Below are positions 1 to 6,507 of a DNA stretch of 9,197 bases, piece after piece (position 1 is the first letter of the stretch; each line of letters begins with the position of its first letter). A program made the translations under genes and the position numbers. Source of the stretch: Phycisphaerae bacterium (GTDB taxonomy: Bacteria > Planctomycetota > Phycisphaerae > UBA1845); NCBI GenBank assembly GCA_021604825.1, contig BQJS01000191.1, forward strand, positions 1 to 9,197, read 5' to 3'. The notes under the pieces are model-generated. The model was not told the origin of the DNA and searched no databases. It saw only the letters and a program-made list of their open reading frames with translations.

Positions 1-6
1 GTGTGC

Positions 7-25
7 CACTGCTCTGTGAGCAGTG
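7..25. other. Perfect 8-bp inverted repeat downstream of ybaB
   Basis: CACTGCTC at 7-14 and GAGCAGTG at 18-25 are exact reverse complements around a 3-nt loop. On the minus strand this hairpin lies 24 nt past the ybaB stop, so it could be a transcription terminator or an attenuating hairpin in the ybaB transcript. No T-run follows within the six bases left in the window, so a Rho-independent terminator cannot be confirmed. A recR gene often follows ybaB. The bases at 9-1 on the minus strand (GTG GCA CAC) could be a start codon, but the nearest GAGG is 21 nt away, so no gene is called. Confidence 0.4.
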
Positions 26-49
26 CGTATCCTCGATCGGTAGGAATTC

Positions 50-382
50 TTAACCCGGCAACATATCACTAAGACCAGGAATACTGATCCCACCCGTCAC
101 CTTCGCCAACTCTTCCTTCATCGCTTCTTTGGCCCGCGTCGATGCCGAGTTCACCGCCGACATAATCAGATCCTCAAGCAGCTCGCGATCTTCAAGCGCC
201 GATGGCTCAATCTTAAAATCCACAACCCGAAACTTACCGTCCATCGTCACCTTCACCGCCCCGCCACCCGTTTCGGCGTCGAAGCGCATGTTGCCGACTT
301 CCTCTTGAAAGGCGGCCATCCGTGCCTGAATATCCTTGGCACTTTTCATCATCTCCATCATGTTCCCAAGTCCACCCAACAT
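50..382 (-). CDS. ybaB: YbaB/EbfC-family nucleoid-associated DNA-binding protein
   Basis: A protein of 110 residues, the usual size of the YbaB/EbfC family: small dimeric DNA-binding proteins that coat the nucleoid and are tied to recombination and repair by gene context. The N-terminal part is helical and rich in methionine and charged residues (MLGGLGNMMEMMKSAKDIQ). The family core follows: a GGGAVKVTMDGK strand segment near residues 39-50, a VVDFKIEPSAL stretch near 53-63, and the typical LLEDLIMSAVNSA helix near 69-81. It follows dnaX on the same strand after a 77-nt gap, the classic dnaX-ybaB(-recR) order, so co-transcription is likely. I chose the ATG at 382, with GGAG at 393-396 placed 10 nt upstream. 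A GTG at 388 would add two residues but sits only 4 nt from that GGAG. The family assignment is firm; the start is not. Confidence 0.93.
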   Translation of the reverse strand: MLGGLGNMMEMMKSAKDIQARMAAFQEEVGNMRFDAETGGGAVKVTMDGKFRVVDFKIEPSALEDRELLEDLIMSAVNSASTRAKEAMKEELAKVTGGISIPGLSDMLPG

Positions 383-465
383 TGGCACAGCACTCCATTT
401 CGGTTTGTAGTGTTCTTTACTAAGTGGCGATGGGCGGGAATCAGTCGATTACCCGACATCGCTTA

Positions 466-1914
466 CTACTTGTCTTCAACCGGCGACTTCAATTTCTGCA
501 CGCCGATGATCGTCCCACCCGATTGTTCCAGCGCCCGCTTGATCAGAGGTCGCTCGGACATTTTTCGCCTCGCCTCCGCGGACACGCCCGCCGGACGTCG
601 CTCGACCCTTCGCGGAATCTCTTGAGGCACCTCGTTTGACTCGTCTTCCACCGCCTCGACCACGACGGCTGGCGCATCCCCTTCCGCTGGCTGACTGGTA
701 GATGATACGACGGGCCGCGAAATTGGCGATTCAGTTCGCGGCTGAACTACTTTTTTTTTTGCGGGCTGCGCTTCCTCTGCTTGATCCAGCTTTTCGATCG
801 CGTCGCCCACGTCGACAAACAACTCAGCCAGCGCCAATCGCACCGCCACCGCATCGATCAGCGGACGCGGGGCACTGCTCGACTTCACCCGCCGGCGAGT
901 CTCTTCCAGCAAACCAATCATGTACACGTAAGACGCCGCATCAAACGATTGCGACTGGGCGTTCAACTGGTCGCGGTGCGCACCAGCCACATCCACCAAC
1001 TCCGTCTCGCCACCGCAAATCGACAGAATCATCAGCGTGCGGGCGTACTCGATAAACGACTCGCAAAATCGCTCCGGCGTGTAACCTGAAATTAGCGATC
1101 GATCCACGCACTCCAGCGCTTTCGCCGCATCATGTTGGGCGAGTGCTTCCACCAATGCAGAGAGCGTTTCATCGTGACCGCCCGGCAGAACATCTTCAAT
1201 CGTCTCAGCCGTCAAATTGCTCGCACCGTACGCCAGCAGTTGATCCAGCAGCGACAACGCGTCACGCATCGAACCATTCGCCGCACGCGAAACGCGACGC
1301 ACCACAATCGGGTCAGCCGTGATTCCCTCGCGCTCAAGGATCGACTGCAACTGCTCGCCAATGTCCGCCGGGCTGATGCTTCTAAAATCAAACCGCTGGC
1401 AGCGACTCTGTATCGTCGCGGGTACTTTGTGCGTTTCCGTCGTCGCCAGAATGAATTTCACGTGTTCGGGCGGTTCTTCCAACGTCTTCAACAGCGCGTT
1501 AAAAGCTCCCGAACTGAGCATGTGAACTTCGTCAATGATATAAACTTTGAATCGCGAGCGGGCAGGTCGAAACGCCGCATTACTCCGCAGCTCGCGAATG
1601 TTATCGACACCGGTGTTGCTCGCCGCGTCGATCTCGACGACATCAAGGTCGCTGCCGTCCGCGATGCACAGACACGATTCGCACTCGCTGCACGGCGTCG
1701 CCGTCGGCCCATCGCTCTTGTGGCAATTCAGCGCCTTCGCCAGAATCCGCGCCATCGACGTCTTGCCGACCCCGCGCGTCCCGGTGAATAAATATCCGTG
1801 ATGGATGCGACCCATCTCGATCGCGTTCTTGAGCGTGGTGGCGATCGCCCCCTGCCCGACAATCTCACCAAAATCACGACTTCGATATTTCCTGGCGAGG
1901 ACTTCGTAGGCCAT
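466..1914 (-). CDS. dnaX: DNA polymerase III clamp-loader subunit gamma/tau
   Basis: A 482-residue AAA+ ATPase that loads the sliding clamp in the replisome. Visible features: the conserved opening MAYEVLARKYR; Walker A GTRGVGKTS at 45-53; four zinc-module cysteines C64, C75, C78 and C81; Walker B IIDEVH at 126-131; sensor 1 ATTE at 157-160; the SRC motif with R171 at 170-172; and a sensor 2 region GSMRDALSLLDQ at 214-225. Helical domain III runs to about residue 375. A low-complexity linker follows, then a short C-terminal segment (about 450-475, with ERPLIKRALEQSGG) of the kind seen in many short tau proteins. It is shorter than E. coli tau (643) and lacks its long domains IV-V. The start is the ATG at 1914, with GGGA at 1924-1927 upstream. 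The frame stays open to 2106, but that extension runs through the SRP RNA gene and is not protein-like. An A10 run covers codons 385-388. Confidence 0.96.
   Translation of the reverse strand: MAYEVLARKYRSRDFGEIVGQGAIATTLKNAIEMGRIHHGYLFTGTRGVGKTSMARILAKALNCHKSDGPTATPCSECESCLCIADGSDLDVVEIDAASNTGVDNIRELRSNAAFRPARSRFKVYIIDEVHMLSSGAFNALLKTLEEPPEHVKFILATTETHKVPATIQSRCQRFDFRSISPADIGEQLQSILEREGITADPIVVRRVSRAANGSMRDALSLLDQLLAYGASNLTAETIEDVLPGGHDETLSALVEALAQHDAAKALECVDRSLISGYTPERFCESFIEYARTLMILSICGGETELVDVAGAHRDQLNAQSQSFDAASYVYMIGLLEETRRRVKSSSAPRPLIDAVAVRLALAELFVDVGDAIEKLDQAEEAQPAKKKVVQPRTESPISRPVVSSTSQPAEGDAPAVVVEAVEDESNEVPQEIPRRVERRPAGVSAEARRKMSERPLIKRALEQSGGTIIGVQKLKSPVEDK
733..778 (-). promoter_or_regulatory. 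Candidate slippage/frameshift site in dnaX
   Basis: On the minus strand, ten consecutive A residues (760-751) span the end of an alanine codon and three lysine codons (A385, K386-388), at the junction between domain III and the linker. With one A fewer, the next codon is TAG, giving 388 residues. With one A more, or a -1 ribosomal shift, the frame reads SSSAAN and then TGA, giving 394 residues. A Shine-Dalgarno-like AGAGGAAG lies upstream (778-771), with its GAGGA 12 nt before the run. A small hairpin lies downstream (AGTTC 748-744 with GAACT 737-733). This resembles the slippage run of Thermus dnaX and the A AAA AAG frameshift site of E. coli dnaX, both of which yield the short gamma form. 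The sequence facts are direct; use of the site is inferred. Confidence 0.65.
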
Positions 1915-1980
1915 GGCGAGTGATCCCGATGGGTGAAAATCCCGACGCGGTGATGAGCAAGCAATGAGACTCGATGAAGC

Positions 1981-1987
1981 AAAAAAA
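1981..1987 (-). terminator. U-tract ending the SRP RNA gene
   Basis: Seven T residues on the minus strand directly follow the 3' arm of the long SRP RNA closing helix (2009-1988). The GC-rich base of that helix (CGGTGGCG with CGCCACCG) followed by T7 has the form of a Rho-independent terminator. It lies 67 nt upstream of the dnaX start, so dnaX is expressed either by read-through or from its own promoter between 1915 and 1980. I saw no convincing promoter there. Confidence 0.7.
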
Positions 1988-2118
1988 CGGTGGCGAAACA
2001 TTGACGGCCAGGTTGATCCACGGCACCTGGACCAAGAAGATGGGCTGCTCTGTTTCCAGCCTGACCCGATGTCCGCTGGGCCCACTGCATGGGACCCGGC
2101 CGTCAATGTTCGCCACCG
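1988..2118 (-). ncRNA. ffs: Signal recognition particle RNA, small 4.5S type
   Basis: About 131 nt of RNA that binds Ffh and targets nascent membrane and exported proteins to the translocon. The domain IV hallmark is complete. The outer stem GGGU (2067-2064) pairs with GCCC (2045-2042). The conserved symmetric internal loop is CAGG (2063-2060) opposite AGCA (2049-2046). The inner stem CUG (2059-2057) pairs with CAG (2052-2050), capped by a GNRA tetraloop GAAA (2056-2053). The ends form a 21-bp helix, 2118-2098 with 2009-1988, with a single bulged U. T7 follows directly. There is no room for an Alu domain, so this is the short bacterial type, somewhat longer than the 114-nt E. coli RNA. A position just upstream of dnaX is known for SRP RNA in several bacteria. 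No clear sigma70 promoter was found in 2119-2230, which holds no gene. Exact mature ends are inferred from the helix. Confidence 0.93.
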
Positions 2119-2230
2119 CGTGATGACAATTCAGCAACCACCCTGCCGCCTTGGTGATTTCACCATGAGCGAGGGTGGGCGGGGCACTATATCCGATTTT
2201 TGGTCAATGATGAAGTGGTTCGAACGAAAT

Positions 2231-3337
2231 CTACGGCGCTTCAGCGGGCACCGTGGGCAACACGTCCGAGACCGCCGGCGACTGGGTCTGAACCGTGTTG
2301 ATTGGCCGAACATCCGGCGGCACATCGACGATCCGAACGTAACTCACAAGCACCCGATGCTTGGGGTGACCGTCGTCGCGGATCGGCTGACCCATGATCT
2401 TCTCGAGCGTCTCCATCGATTCTTCGCCGATCAGCTTGCCGAATACGGTGTAGCGTCCGTCCCATTCGGGAATTCGCGTCGCCGTCACAAAAAACTGGCA
2501 GCTCGCCGAATTGGGATCGGATTCGAGACGGGCCATGCAAACCGTCCCGCGGTCGATGGGTGTGCTGTTAAACTCCGCATCGATGGTTTTGCCGTCTGCA
2601 CGCATACCAGTCCCATCGCCCAGAGGACACCCCGTCTGGAAGAGATATCCCGGGTCGATTCGATGAATCGTCCGCTGGTTGTAGAAACCGTCGCGGGCAA
2701 GATCGATGAAGTTTTCCACGTGCTTGGGTGCCCGCTCGTAGTCAAACTGAATCTTCATTGTCCCGCGATCGGTAAACACCACCGCCTGTTTGCGGGGTTC
2801 GACGTCGATGGTAATCCGATTGGACTGTACCGCCCCGCCATATGGCATCCAAACCATTTCATATCGCCCAGCCCGTCGAACCGGCGGATAGAAATCATTG
2901 ATCGCCAACGAAACGCCAACAATACCCTTGGCGGGAATATGCAACTCAGCCGCACTGGCTGGCGGTTGATAACTGAAGACATCCGTCCACGTGCGCCCGA
3001 AGTCGCCCTTGATCGTCAAGCCGGTAAATCCCGAACCGCTGAAAATATGTTGCAATGAAAGCGTCGACTCCGCCGCCATGCCATCCGTCTGCATACCCGG
3101 TGGCGCGAGAACGATCGGAGCGTCGGTCGTGTTTTTCAAAATGAAATCGAGAACAATCGGATCGCCCGGAATGGCAACGTTGGCGTGCGGCACCAACCGT
3201 GCTTCGACACCGCTGTAGCTTTGCGCGAATACCGTTGGCTCCACCGACGCACAGACAACACAAACCAGCAGTAACAAACAGAGCGCACGTTTCCCAGGGC
3301 GAATCCGGTTTGACGTTGCACTCGATGTGTTGGCCAT
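2231..3337 (-). CDS. Exported cyclophilin-type peptidyl-prolyl cis-trans isomerase
   Basis: A 368-residue protein. Residues 1-39 look like a Sec signal peptide: basic RIRPGKR, a hydrophobic core LCLLLLVCVVCA, and likely cleavage near VFAQS. Residues about 42-180 form a beta-rich domain (PGDPIVLDFILKNTTDAPI) resembling Ig-like or BsuPI-type modules. Residues about 190-337 are the cyclophilin domain, which catalyses proline isomerisation. Compared with human CypA, the catalytic arginine is R226 (in IHRIDPG), Q63 matches Q234, the QFF motif is Q281-F283, and W121 matches W292 (EWDGRYTVFGK). F60 is a tyrosine (Y231) and H126 is also a tyrosine (Y296). A proline-rich tail of about 30 residues ends the protein. 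The ATG at 3337 was chosen because it places the signal peptide at the N-terminus. The frame stays open to 3553, but that stretch is not protein-like. GAGG at 3353-3356 is a rather distant ribosome binding site. It probably works in the periplasm. Confidence 0.9.
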   Translation of the reverse strand: MANTSSATSNRIRPGKRALCLLLLVCVVCASVEPTVFAQSYSGVEARLVPHANVAIPGDPIVLDFILKNTTDAPIVLAPPGMQTDGMAAESTLSLQHIFSGSGFTGLTIKGDFGRTWTDVFSYQPPASAAELHIPAKGIVGVSLAINDFYPPVRRAGRYEMVWMPYGGAVQSNRITIDVEPRKQAVVFTDRGTMKIQFDYERAPKHVENFIDLARDGFYNQRTIHRIDPGYLFQTGCPLGDGTGMRADGKTIDAEFNSTPIDRGTVCMARLESDPNSASCQFFVTATRIPEWDGRYTVFGKLIGEESMETLEKIMGQPIRDDGHPKHRVLVSYVRIVDVPPDVRPINTVQTQSPAVSDVLPTVPAEAP

Positions 3338-3659
3338 CTTCAAAGAATTGAACCTCAGTCGCCCCTGCCTCAAGGGCACCACTCCCCCAGAAACCCGAAT
3401 CACCAATCCCTGCCGCTTCTCAGTCGCCCGCAACGTTGACCGCCACGGGAGACACGCATTCTGACTGATTGATCCGCGTTGTCTACTCCAATTCATTCGT
3501 GCTGCTACAGTTACAACTCTTACCGGTTGATTCAGACTTGGGTTGCAGCCCACAGGAAACGATCATACCGGACGGTGCCCCTTGCCTGCGATCGCTGCTT
3601 GACCGCCGGCTTTGGTGCCTCACAATGGCTGAAATCGAGTAGATACGGGTCCCGATGGA
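3338..3659. other. Divergent intergenic region of 322 bp
   Basis: This gap separates the minus-strand cyclophilin gene from the plus-strand ABC-transporter operon, so it should hold both promoters. I could not identify either with confidence. It contains an 11-bp direct repeat (3354-3364 and 3419-3429) and a small 5-bp hairpin (TGGGT 3539-3543 with GCCCA 3548-3552). Reading frames across it are open by chance and show no protein character. I searched for a cobalamin riboswitch because of the downstream genes and found only weak resemblance (CCCGCAACG near 3427, GGGAGAC near 3447), without the other required elements. Confidence 0.6.
3354..3429. repeat. 11-bp direct repeat pair upstream of the cyclophilin gene
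   Basis: CTCAGTCGCCC occurs at 3354-3364 and again at 3419-3429, 65 bp apart start to start. On the minus strand the proximal copy reads GGGCGACTGAG and overlaps the likely ribosome binding site of the cyclophilin gene. The pair could be a repeated regulator site or simple chance, and no function is known to me. Confidence 0.4.
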
Positions 3660-4574
3660 ATGATTGCACGGATTATGCGGATTCAAAATCGCACCAATTT
3701 AGTCATGGCGGCAGTCGCGCTGGTCGGCACACTTGCGTTTTGTGTCGCGGCAAACGACTCATCAGATCCGCCTTCAGCCCCTCGCCGGATCATTGCAACG
3801 TCGCCGAGCAACACCGAGATCATCTGTGCGTTGGGGGCAGCCGATCGTTTGGTGGCTGTCAGTTCCTACGCCACCCATCCGCCCGAGATTCTCAAGCTTC
3901 CGAGGATCGGTGGGCTGATCGATCCGGACATGGAATCGATTCTGGTCCTCGCGCCGGACCTGCTCGTGATGCGGGGGCGTAATCCGCAGGTCGAGAAACT
4001 TTGCATCGACCACCACATTCGTTTCTACGAAGACAAAACTGATACGCTCGATACGTTGTTCACCACGATTCGCGAATTGGGCGCGATTCTCGATCGCTCA
4101 GGCAAGGCATCCGAGTTGATCGACCGAACCCGTCGCCAACTCGATGACGTCAAATCGTCAGTTGGAAAACGCAAGCGTCCGAAAGTTCTGATGACGTTGC
4201 GCAGTCCGGACAAACTCGGCGGCATCACCACGGTGTCGCGACAGTCGTATCTCGGTCAGGTGATCGAACTCGCGGGCGGTGACAATATCTTTGCGTCGCT
4301 CGACACTCCTTACCCGCAGATCGGCTTGGAAGACATCATCAGCAAACAACCCGACATCATCATTGAAGCGATGCCGGGCGTGAAGAATGCGGAGAAGCTA
4401 GCCGAGCAGTTGCTCAAACAGTGGCGCGACGTTGGCAACATCAATGCCGCGCAGCACGGTCGCGTTGTGGTTCTGACCGAAGACTATGTCTTGGTTCCGT
4501 CGCCGCGCGTTGTGTTGCTGGCCAAACGACTTCAGAAAATCTTTGAATCCGTGGAAACGAAACGTGACGGCTGA
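3660..4574 (+). CDS. Periplasmic binding protein of a BtuF-like ABC importer
   Basis: A 304-residue substrate-binding protein of the helical-backbone (TroA/BtuF, Peripla_BP_2) class, which captures cobalamin, heme, siderophores or metal complexes and delivers them to the membrane permease. A signal peptide is visible (hydrophobic VMAAVALVGTLAFCVA, residues 15-30). LAFC is a poor lipobox, so a soluble periplasmic protein is more likely than a lipoprotein. Family marks: RIIATSPSNTEIICALGA at 43-60, PRIGGLIDPDMESILVLAPDLLV at 81-103, and IGLEDIISKQPDIII at 221-235. E92 and E224 sit where the two glutamates that dock onto permease arginines are found in BtuF. The C-terminal VPSPRVVLLAKRLQ matches the closing helix of the family. 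Start: ATG 3660; an alternative ATG at 3675 would shorten the signal peptide. It opens a three-gene operon and overlaps the ATPase gene by 11 nt. The class is firm, but cobalamin as substrate is only the best guess. Confidence 0.88.
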   Translation: MIARIMRIQNRTNLVMAAVALVGTLAFCVAANDSSDPPSAPRRIIATSPSNTEIICALGAADRLVAVSSYATHPPEILKLPRIGGLIDPDMESILVLAPDLLVMRGRNPQVEKLCIDHHIRFYEDKTDTLDTLFTTIRELGAILDRSGKASELIDRTRRQLDDVKSSVGKRKRPKVLMTLRSPDKLGGITTVSRQSYLGQVIELAGGDNIFASLDTPYPQIGLEDIISKQPDIIIEAMPGVKNAEKLAEQLLKQWRDVGNINAAQHGRVVVLTEDYVLVPSPRVVLLAKRLQKIFESVETKRDG

Positions 4575-5400
4575 CCCCGCGATCATGCAGGTTCGTGGCT
4601 TGCGGTTTGGGTATGCGCCGAACCGAACGTTTCTCGGACCGATTGAACTCGACGTCCATCGGGGCCGCATGCTCGCGGTCGTCGGACCAAACGGCGCCGG
4701 CAAGAGTACGCTGCTTCGATTGATCGCTGGTCTGACCAGCCCCAATGCCGGTGAGATTCGCTTTGCTGATAAGCCGCTCGATTCAATGTCGGCCCGGGAG
4801 CGCGCTCGCCACATTACCTTCCTGCCACAAAAACCGATTGCACCATCGTCCACTTCGGCGACAGAAATCGTATCGCTGGGCCGCCACCCGCATCGGCGAT
4901 TCGGACTGTTTGAATCCCCGACGGACAAAGGTGTAATTGAACAATCGATGCAGCAAACCAGCACAACGACCCTCGCAGAACGGCGGATGGACACGCTTTC
5001 CGGTGGAGAAGCCCAACGCGTACATCTCGCGGCTGCCCTTGCCCAGCAGCCCGAAGTGCTGATCCTCGACGAACCGACGGCAGAGTTGGACTTGCGGTTT
5101 CAACTGCAAATCTTCGAATTGCTGCGGGAGCTAACCGACCGCGAAAATCTCGCGACGATCGTCGTCACCCATGACCTGAATCTGGCAAGACGCTTCGCCG
5201 ACGACGCACTTTTGCTGTCCGCCGGTCACGTCGCGGCAAACGGTCCGGCCGATACCGTGCTCGTCCCGGAAACGCTTGAAGCGGTCTATGGCGTTGGCTT
5301 TGAAACTGCCATGTGCGGCGACCAAACATGGCTGCTGGCCCAGAATCCGATCGACGAAGATTCAGCAACCATCATCGACGACATGGGGACCTTTGGCTGA
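4564..5400 (+). CDS. ABC transporter ATP-binding protein, BtuD/FecE type
   Basis: A 278-residue cytoplasmic ATPase that powers the importer made with its two neighbours. All nucleotide-binding motifs are present: Walker A GPNGAGKST (41-49), Q-loop FLPQ with Q89, signature LSGGEAQR (145-152), Walker B VLILDE (165-170), PTAELD where many relatives have PTSHLD or PTNHLD, and the switch histidine H203 in VVTHD. I chose GTG 4564, which overlaps the binding-protein stop by 11 nt and has GGA (4553-4555) 8 nt upstream. The ATG at 4585 is possible but lacks a ribosome binding site, and the frame upstream to 4486 overlaps coding sequence of the preceding gene and is not family-like. The last base of its TGA stop is the first base of the permease ATG, suggesting coupled translation. 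An acidic tail after about residue 262 is somewhat longer than usual. Confidence 0.92.
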   Translation: MTADPAIMQVRGLRFGYAPNRTFLGPIELDVHRGRMLAVVGPNGAGKSTLLRLIAGLTSPNAGEIRFADKPLDSMSARERARHITFLPQKPIAPSSTSATEIVSLGRHPHRRFGLFESPTDKGVIEQSMQQTSTTTLAERRMDTLSGGEAQRVHLAAALAQQPEVLILDEPTAELDLRFQLQIFELLRELTDRENLATIVVTHDLNLARRFADDALLLSAGHVAANGPADTVLVPETLEAVYGVGFETAMCGDQTWLLAQNPIDEDSATIIDDMGTFG

Positions 5401-6443
5401 TGGCGAGCATTTCAAACAGATCATTCGCCACCGCTATGTTTCTCTGCGGGATCTTGCTCGTGATGATGATCCTTATCAGCCCGGGTATCGGCACGCAGGA
5501 TGTCGGCATCATCGACGCATGGCGGGCGCTGTTTGACGACGAACCCAACAAGATCCATCACGCCATCGCCTGGAAAGTGCGTTTCCCGCAAACGCTAAAA
5601 GCCCTCGTCGCCGGTTCGGTGCTGGCGCTTTGCGGCGCGGTTTTTCAAACGCTCTTTCGCAACCCGCTCGCCACGCCCTACACCGTCGGCATCGCCAGCG
5701 GTGCATCGTTGGGCGCATTGATCTGCTACAAGCTGCACTGGGTGACGACCATTCTCGGCATTTCATCGGTGTCGATCGGAGCGTTGGGCGGCGCGATCGC
5801 GGTGCTTCTGATCGTACTGCTCCTGGCGCGGTCGGCCGCACGTATCACTGGCAACACACTGCTGCTGGCTGGCGTCACGATCGGTTTCTTCTGCAGTGGG
5901 ATGATGATGTTCATCACCTCGCTGGCAGACGTTTCCGAAACGCACAAGACCGTGCGCTGGTTAATGGGCACGCTCGACACGTATGGCCACGTCGAACTGA
6001 CGATGCTCTTGCCGCTGACGATTCCGCCATGTCTGCTGCTGTTGTGGTTCGCCCGCGATCTGAACCAATACTCCGTTGGTTCGGAATTGGCAGCCGCCCG
6101 AGGTGTGCGTGTTGAGCGTCTCGAAGTCATCGCAATCGTCGCCGGTTCACTCGCCGTCTCAGCCGTCGTGTCGATGTGCGGGCCGATCGGGTTCGTCGGA
6201 CTCATCATCCCACACCTCGTCCGACTCGCCTTCGGATTCGACCATCGCATCGTCTTGCCCGCGTCGATTCTATTGGGCGGAGCGTTCTTGATCGGATGCG
6301 ATTTCCTAACTGCACTCGCACCGCAGTGGTATGGCCAACTCACCAACACCGCCACCACCACCGCACGCCTCCCCATCGGCGTGATGACGGCGATCGTGGG
6401 TACGCCGGTGTTTCTGATTCTGCTGTGCTCCAAACGTTCGTGA
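5400..6443 (+). CDS. FecCD/BtuC-family ABC transporter permease
   Basis: A 347-residue inner-membrane permease, forming a dimer with the preceding ATPase and receiving substrate from the binding protein. Multiple hydrophobic segments fit the roughly ten-helix FecCD fold. Family hallmarks: KVRFPQTLKALVAGSVLALC at 59-78 (RFPQ where RLPR is usual), VFQTLFRNPLATPYTVGIAS at 81-100 containing the RNPLA motif, GASLGAL at 101-107, GPIGFVGLIIPHLVR at 261-275 (the segment that contacts the ATPase), and LPIGVMTAIVGTPVFLILL at 324-342. The ATG at 5400 shares a base with the ATPase TGA, with GGGGA at 5385-5389 placed 10 nt upstream. The frame runs upstream to 5313, but that part overlaps the ATPase gene and is not hydrophobic. 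The gene order is binding protein, ATPase, permease. No terminator is evident after the stop. Confidence 0.92.
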   Translation: MASISNRSFATAMFLCGILLVMMILISPGIGTQDVGIIDAWRALFDDEPNKIHHAIAWKVRFPQTLKALVAGSVLALCGAVFQTLFRNPLATPYTVGIASGASLGALICYKLHWVTTILGISSVSIGALGGAIAVLLIVLLLARSAARITGNTLLLAGVTIGFFCSGMMMFITSLADVSETHKTVRWLMGTLDTYGHVELTMLLPLTIPPCLLLLWFARDLNQYSVGSELAAARGVRVERLEVIAIVAGSLAVSAVVSMCGPIGFVGLIIPHLVRLAFGFDHRIVLPASILLGGAFLIGCDFLTALAPQWYGQLTNTATTTARLPIGVMTAIVGTPVFLILLCSKRS

Positions 6444-6467
6444 CCAAACACGAATCACGCTTCCTTC

Positions 6468-6495
6468 TTGTCTGCAAGCGCCCCGTATCTATAAT
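6468..6495 (+). promoter_or_regulatory. Sigma70-like promoter for cysE
   Basis: A perfect TATAAT at 6490-6495 is preceded, with a 16-bp spacer, by TTGTCT at 6468-6473 (four of six matches to TTGACA). A start near 6502 would give a leader of about 30 nt before the GTG of the acetyltransferase gene. The site lies in the 88-bp gap after the permease stop, so cysE can be transcribed independently of the transporter operon. Confidence 0.6.
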
Positions 6496-6507
6496 CAGAT
6501 TCGTTAC

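Noticed and set aside
1132..1791. 219-codon plus-strand ORF inside dnaX
   Set aside because: It is antisense to the Walker A to domain III region of dnaX, and its arginine-rich composition is typical of a shadow frame.
1925..1943. Repeated CGGGAT near the dnaX start as a possible hairpin or operator
   Set aside because: The units are short, only about three GC pairs can form, and one copy overlaps the GGGA that serves as ribosome binding site.
2186..2207. Possible promoter for ffs (TTGACC at 2207-2202, TATAGT at 2191-2186, minus strand)
   Set aside because: The spacer is only 10 bp, and the -10 lies about 70 nt upstream of the expected RNA 5' end.
1964..3058. 364-codon plus-strand ORF
   Set aside because: It runs antisense across the SRP RNA and the cyclophilin domain, both with strong family evidence on the minus strand. 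Its translation has no recognisable domain and is rich in Arg and His, as expected for a shadow frame.
3341..3356. tRNA T-arm-like GGTTCAATTC on the minus strand
   Set aside because: The flanking stem does not pair properly and no D-arm, anticodon arm or acceptor stem can be found upstream.
3366..3460. Possible cobalamin riboswitch upstream of the transporter operon
   Set aside because: CCCGCAACG and GGGAGAC fragments resemble core and B12-box pieces, but the AAUAGGGAA-like and GGUGxxAAUCC elements are missing and the spacing between the two fragments is too short.
3479..3982. 167-codon plus-strand ORF starting in the intergenic gap
   Set aside because: Two thirds overlap the binding-protein gene in another frame, and the translation shows no signal peptide or domain.
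5726..6451. 241-codon minus-strand ORF opposite the permease
   Set aside because: It is antisense to a well-supported FecCD permease, with no membrane or domain pattern of its own.
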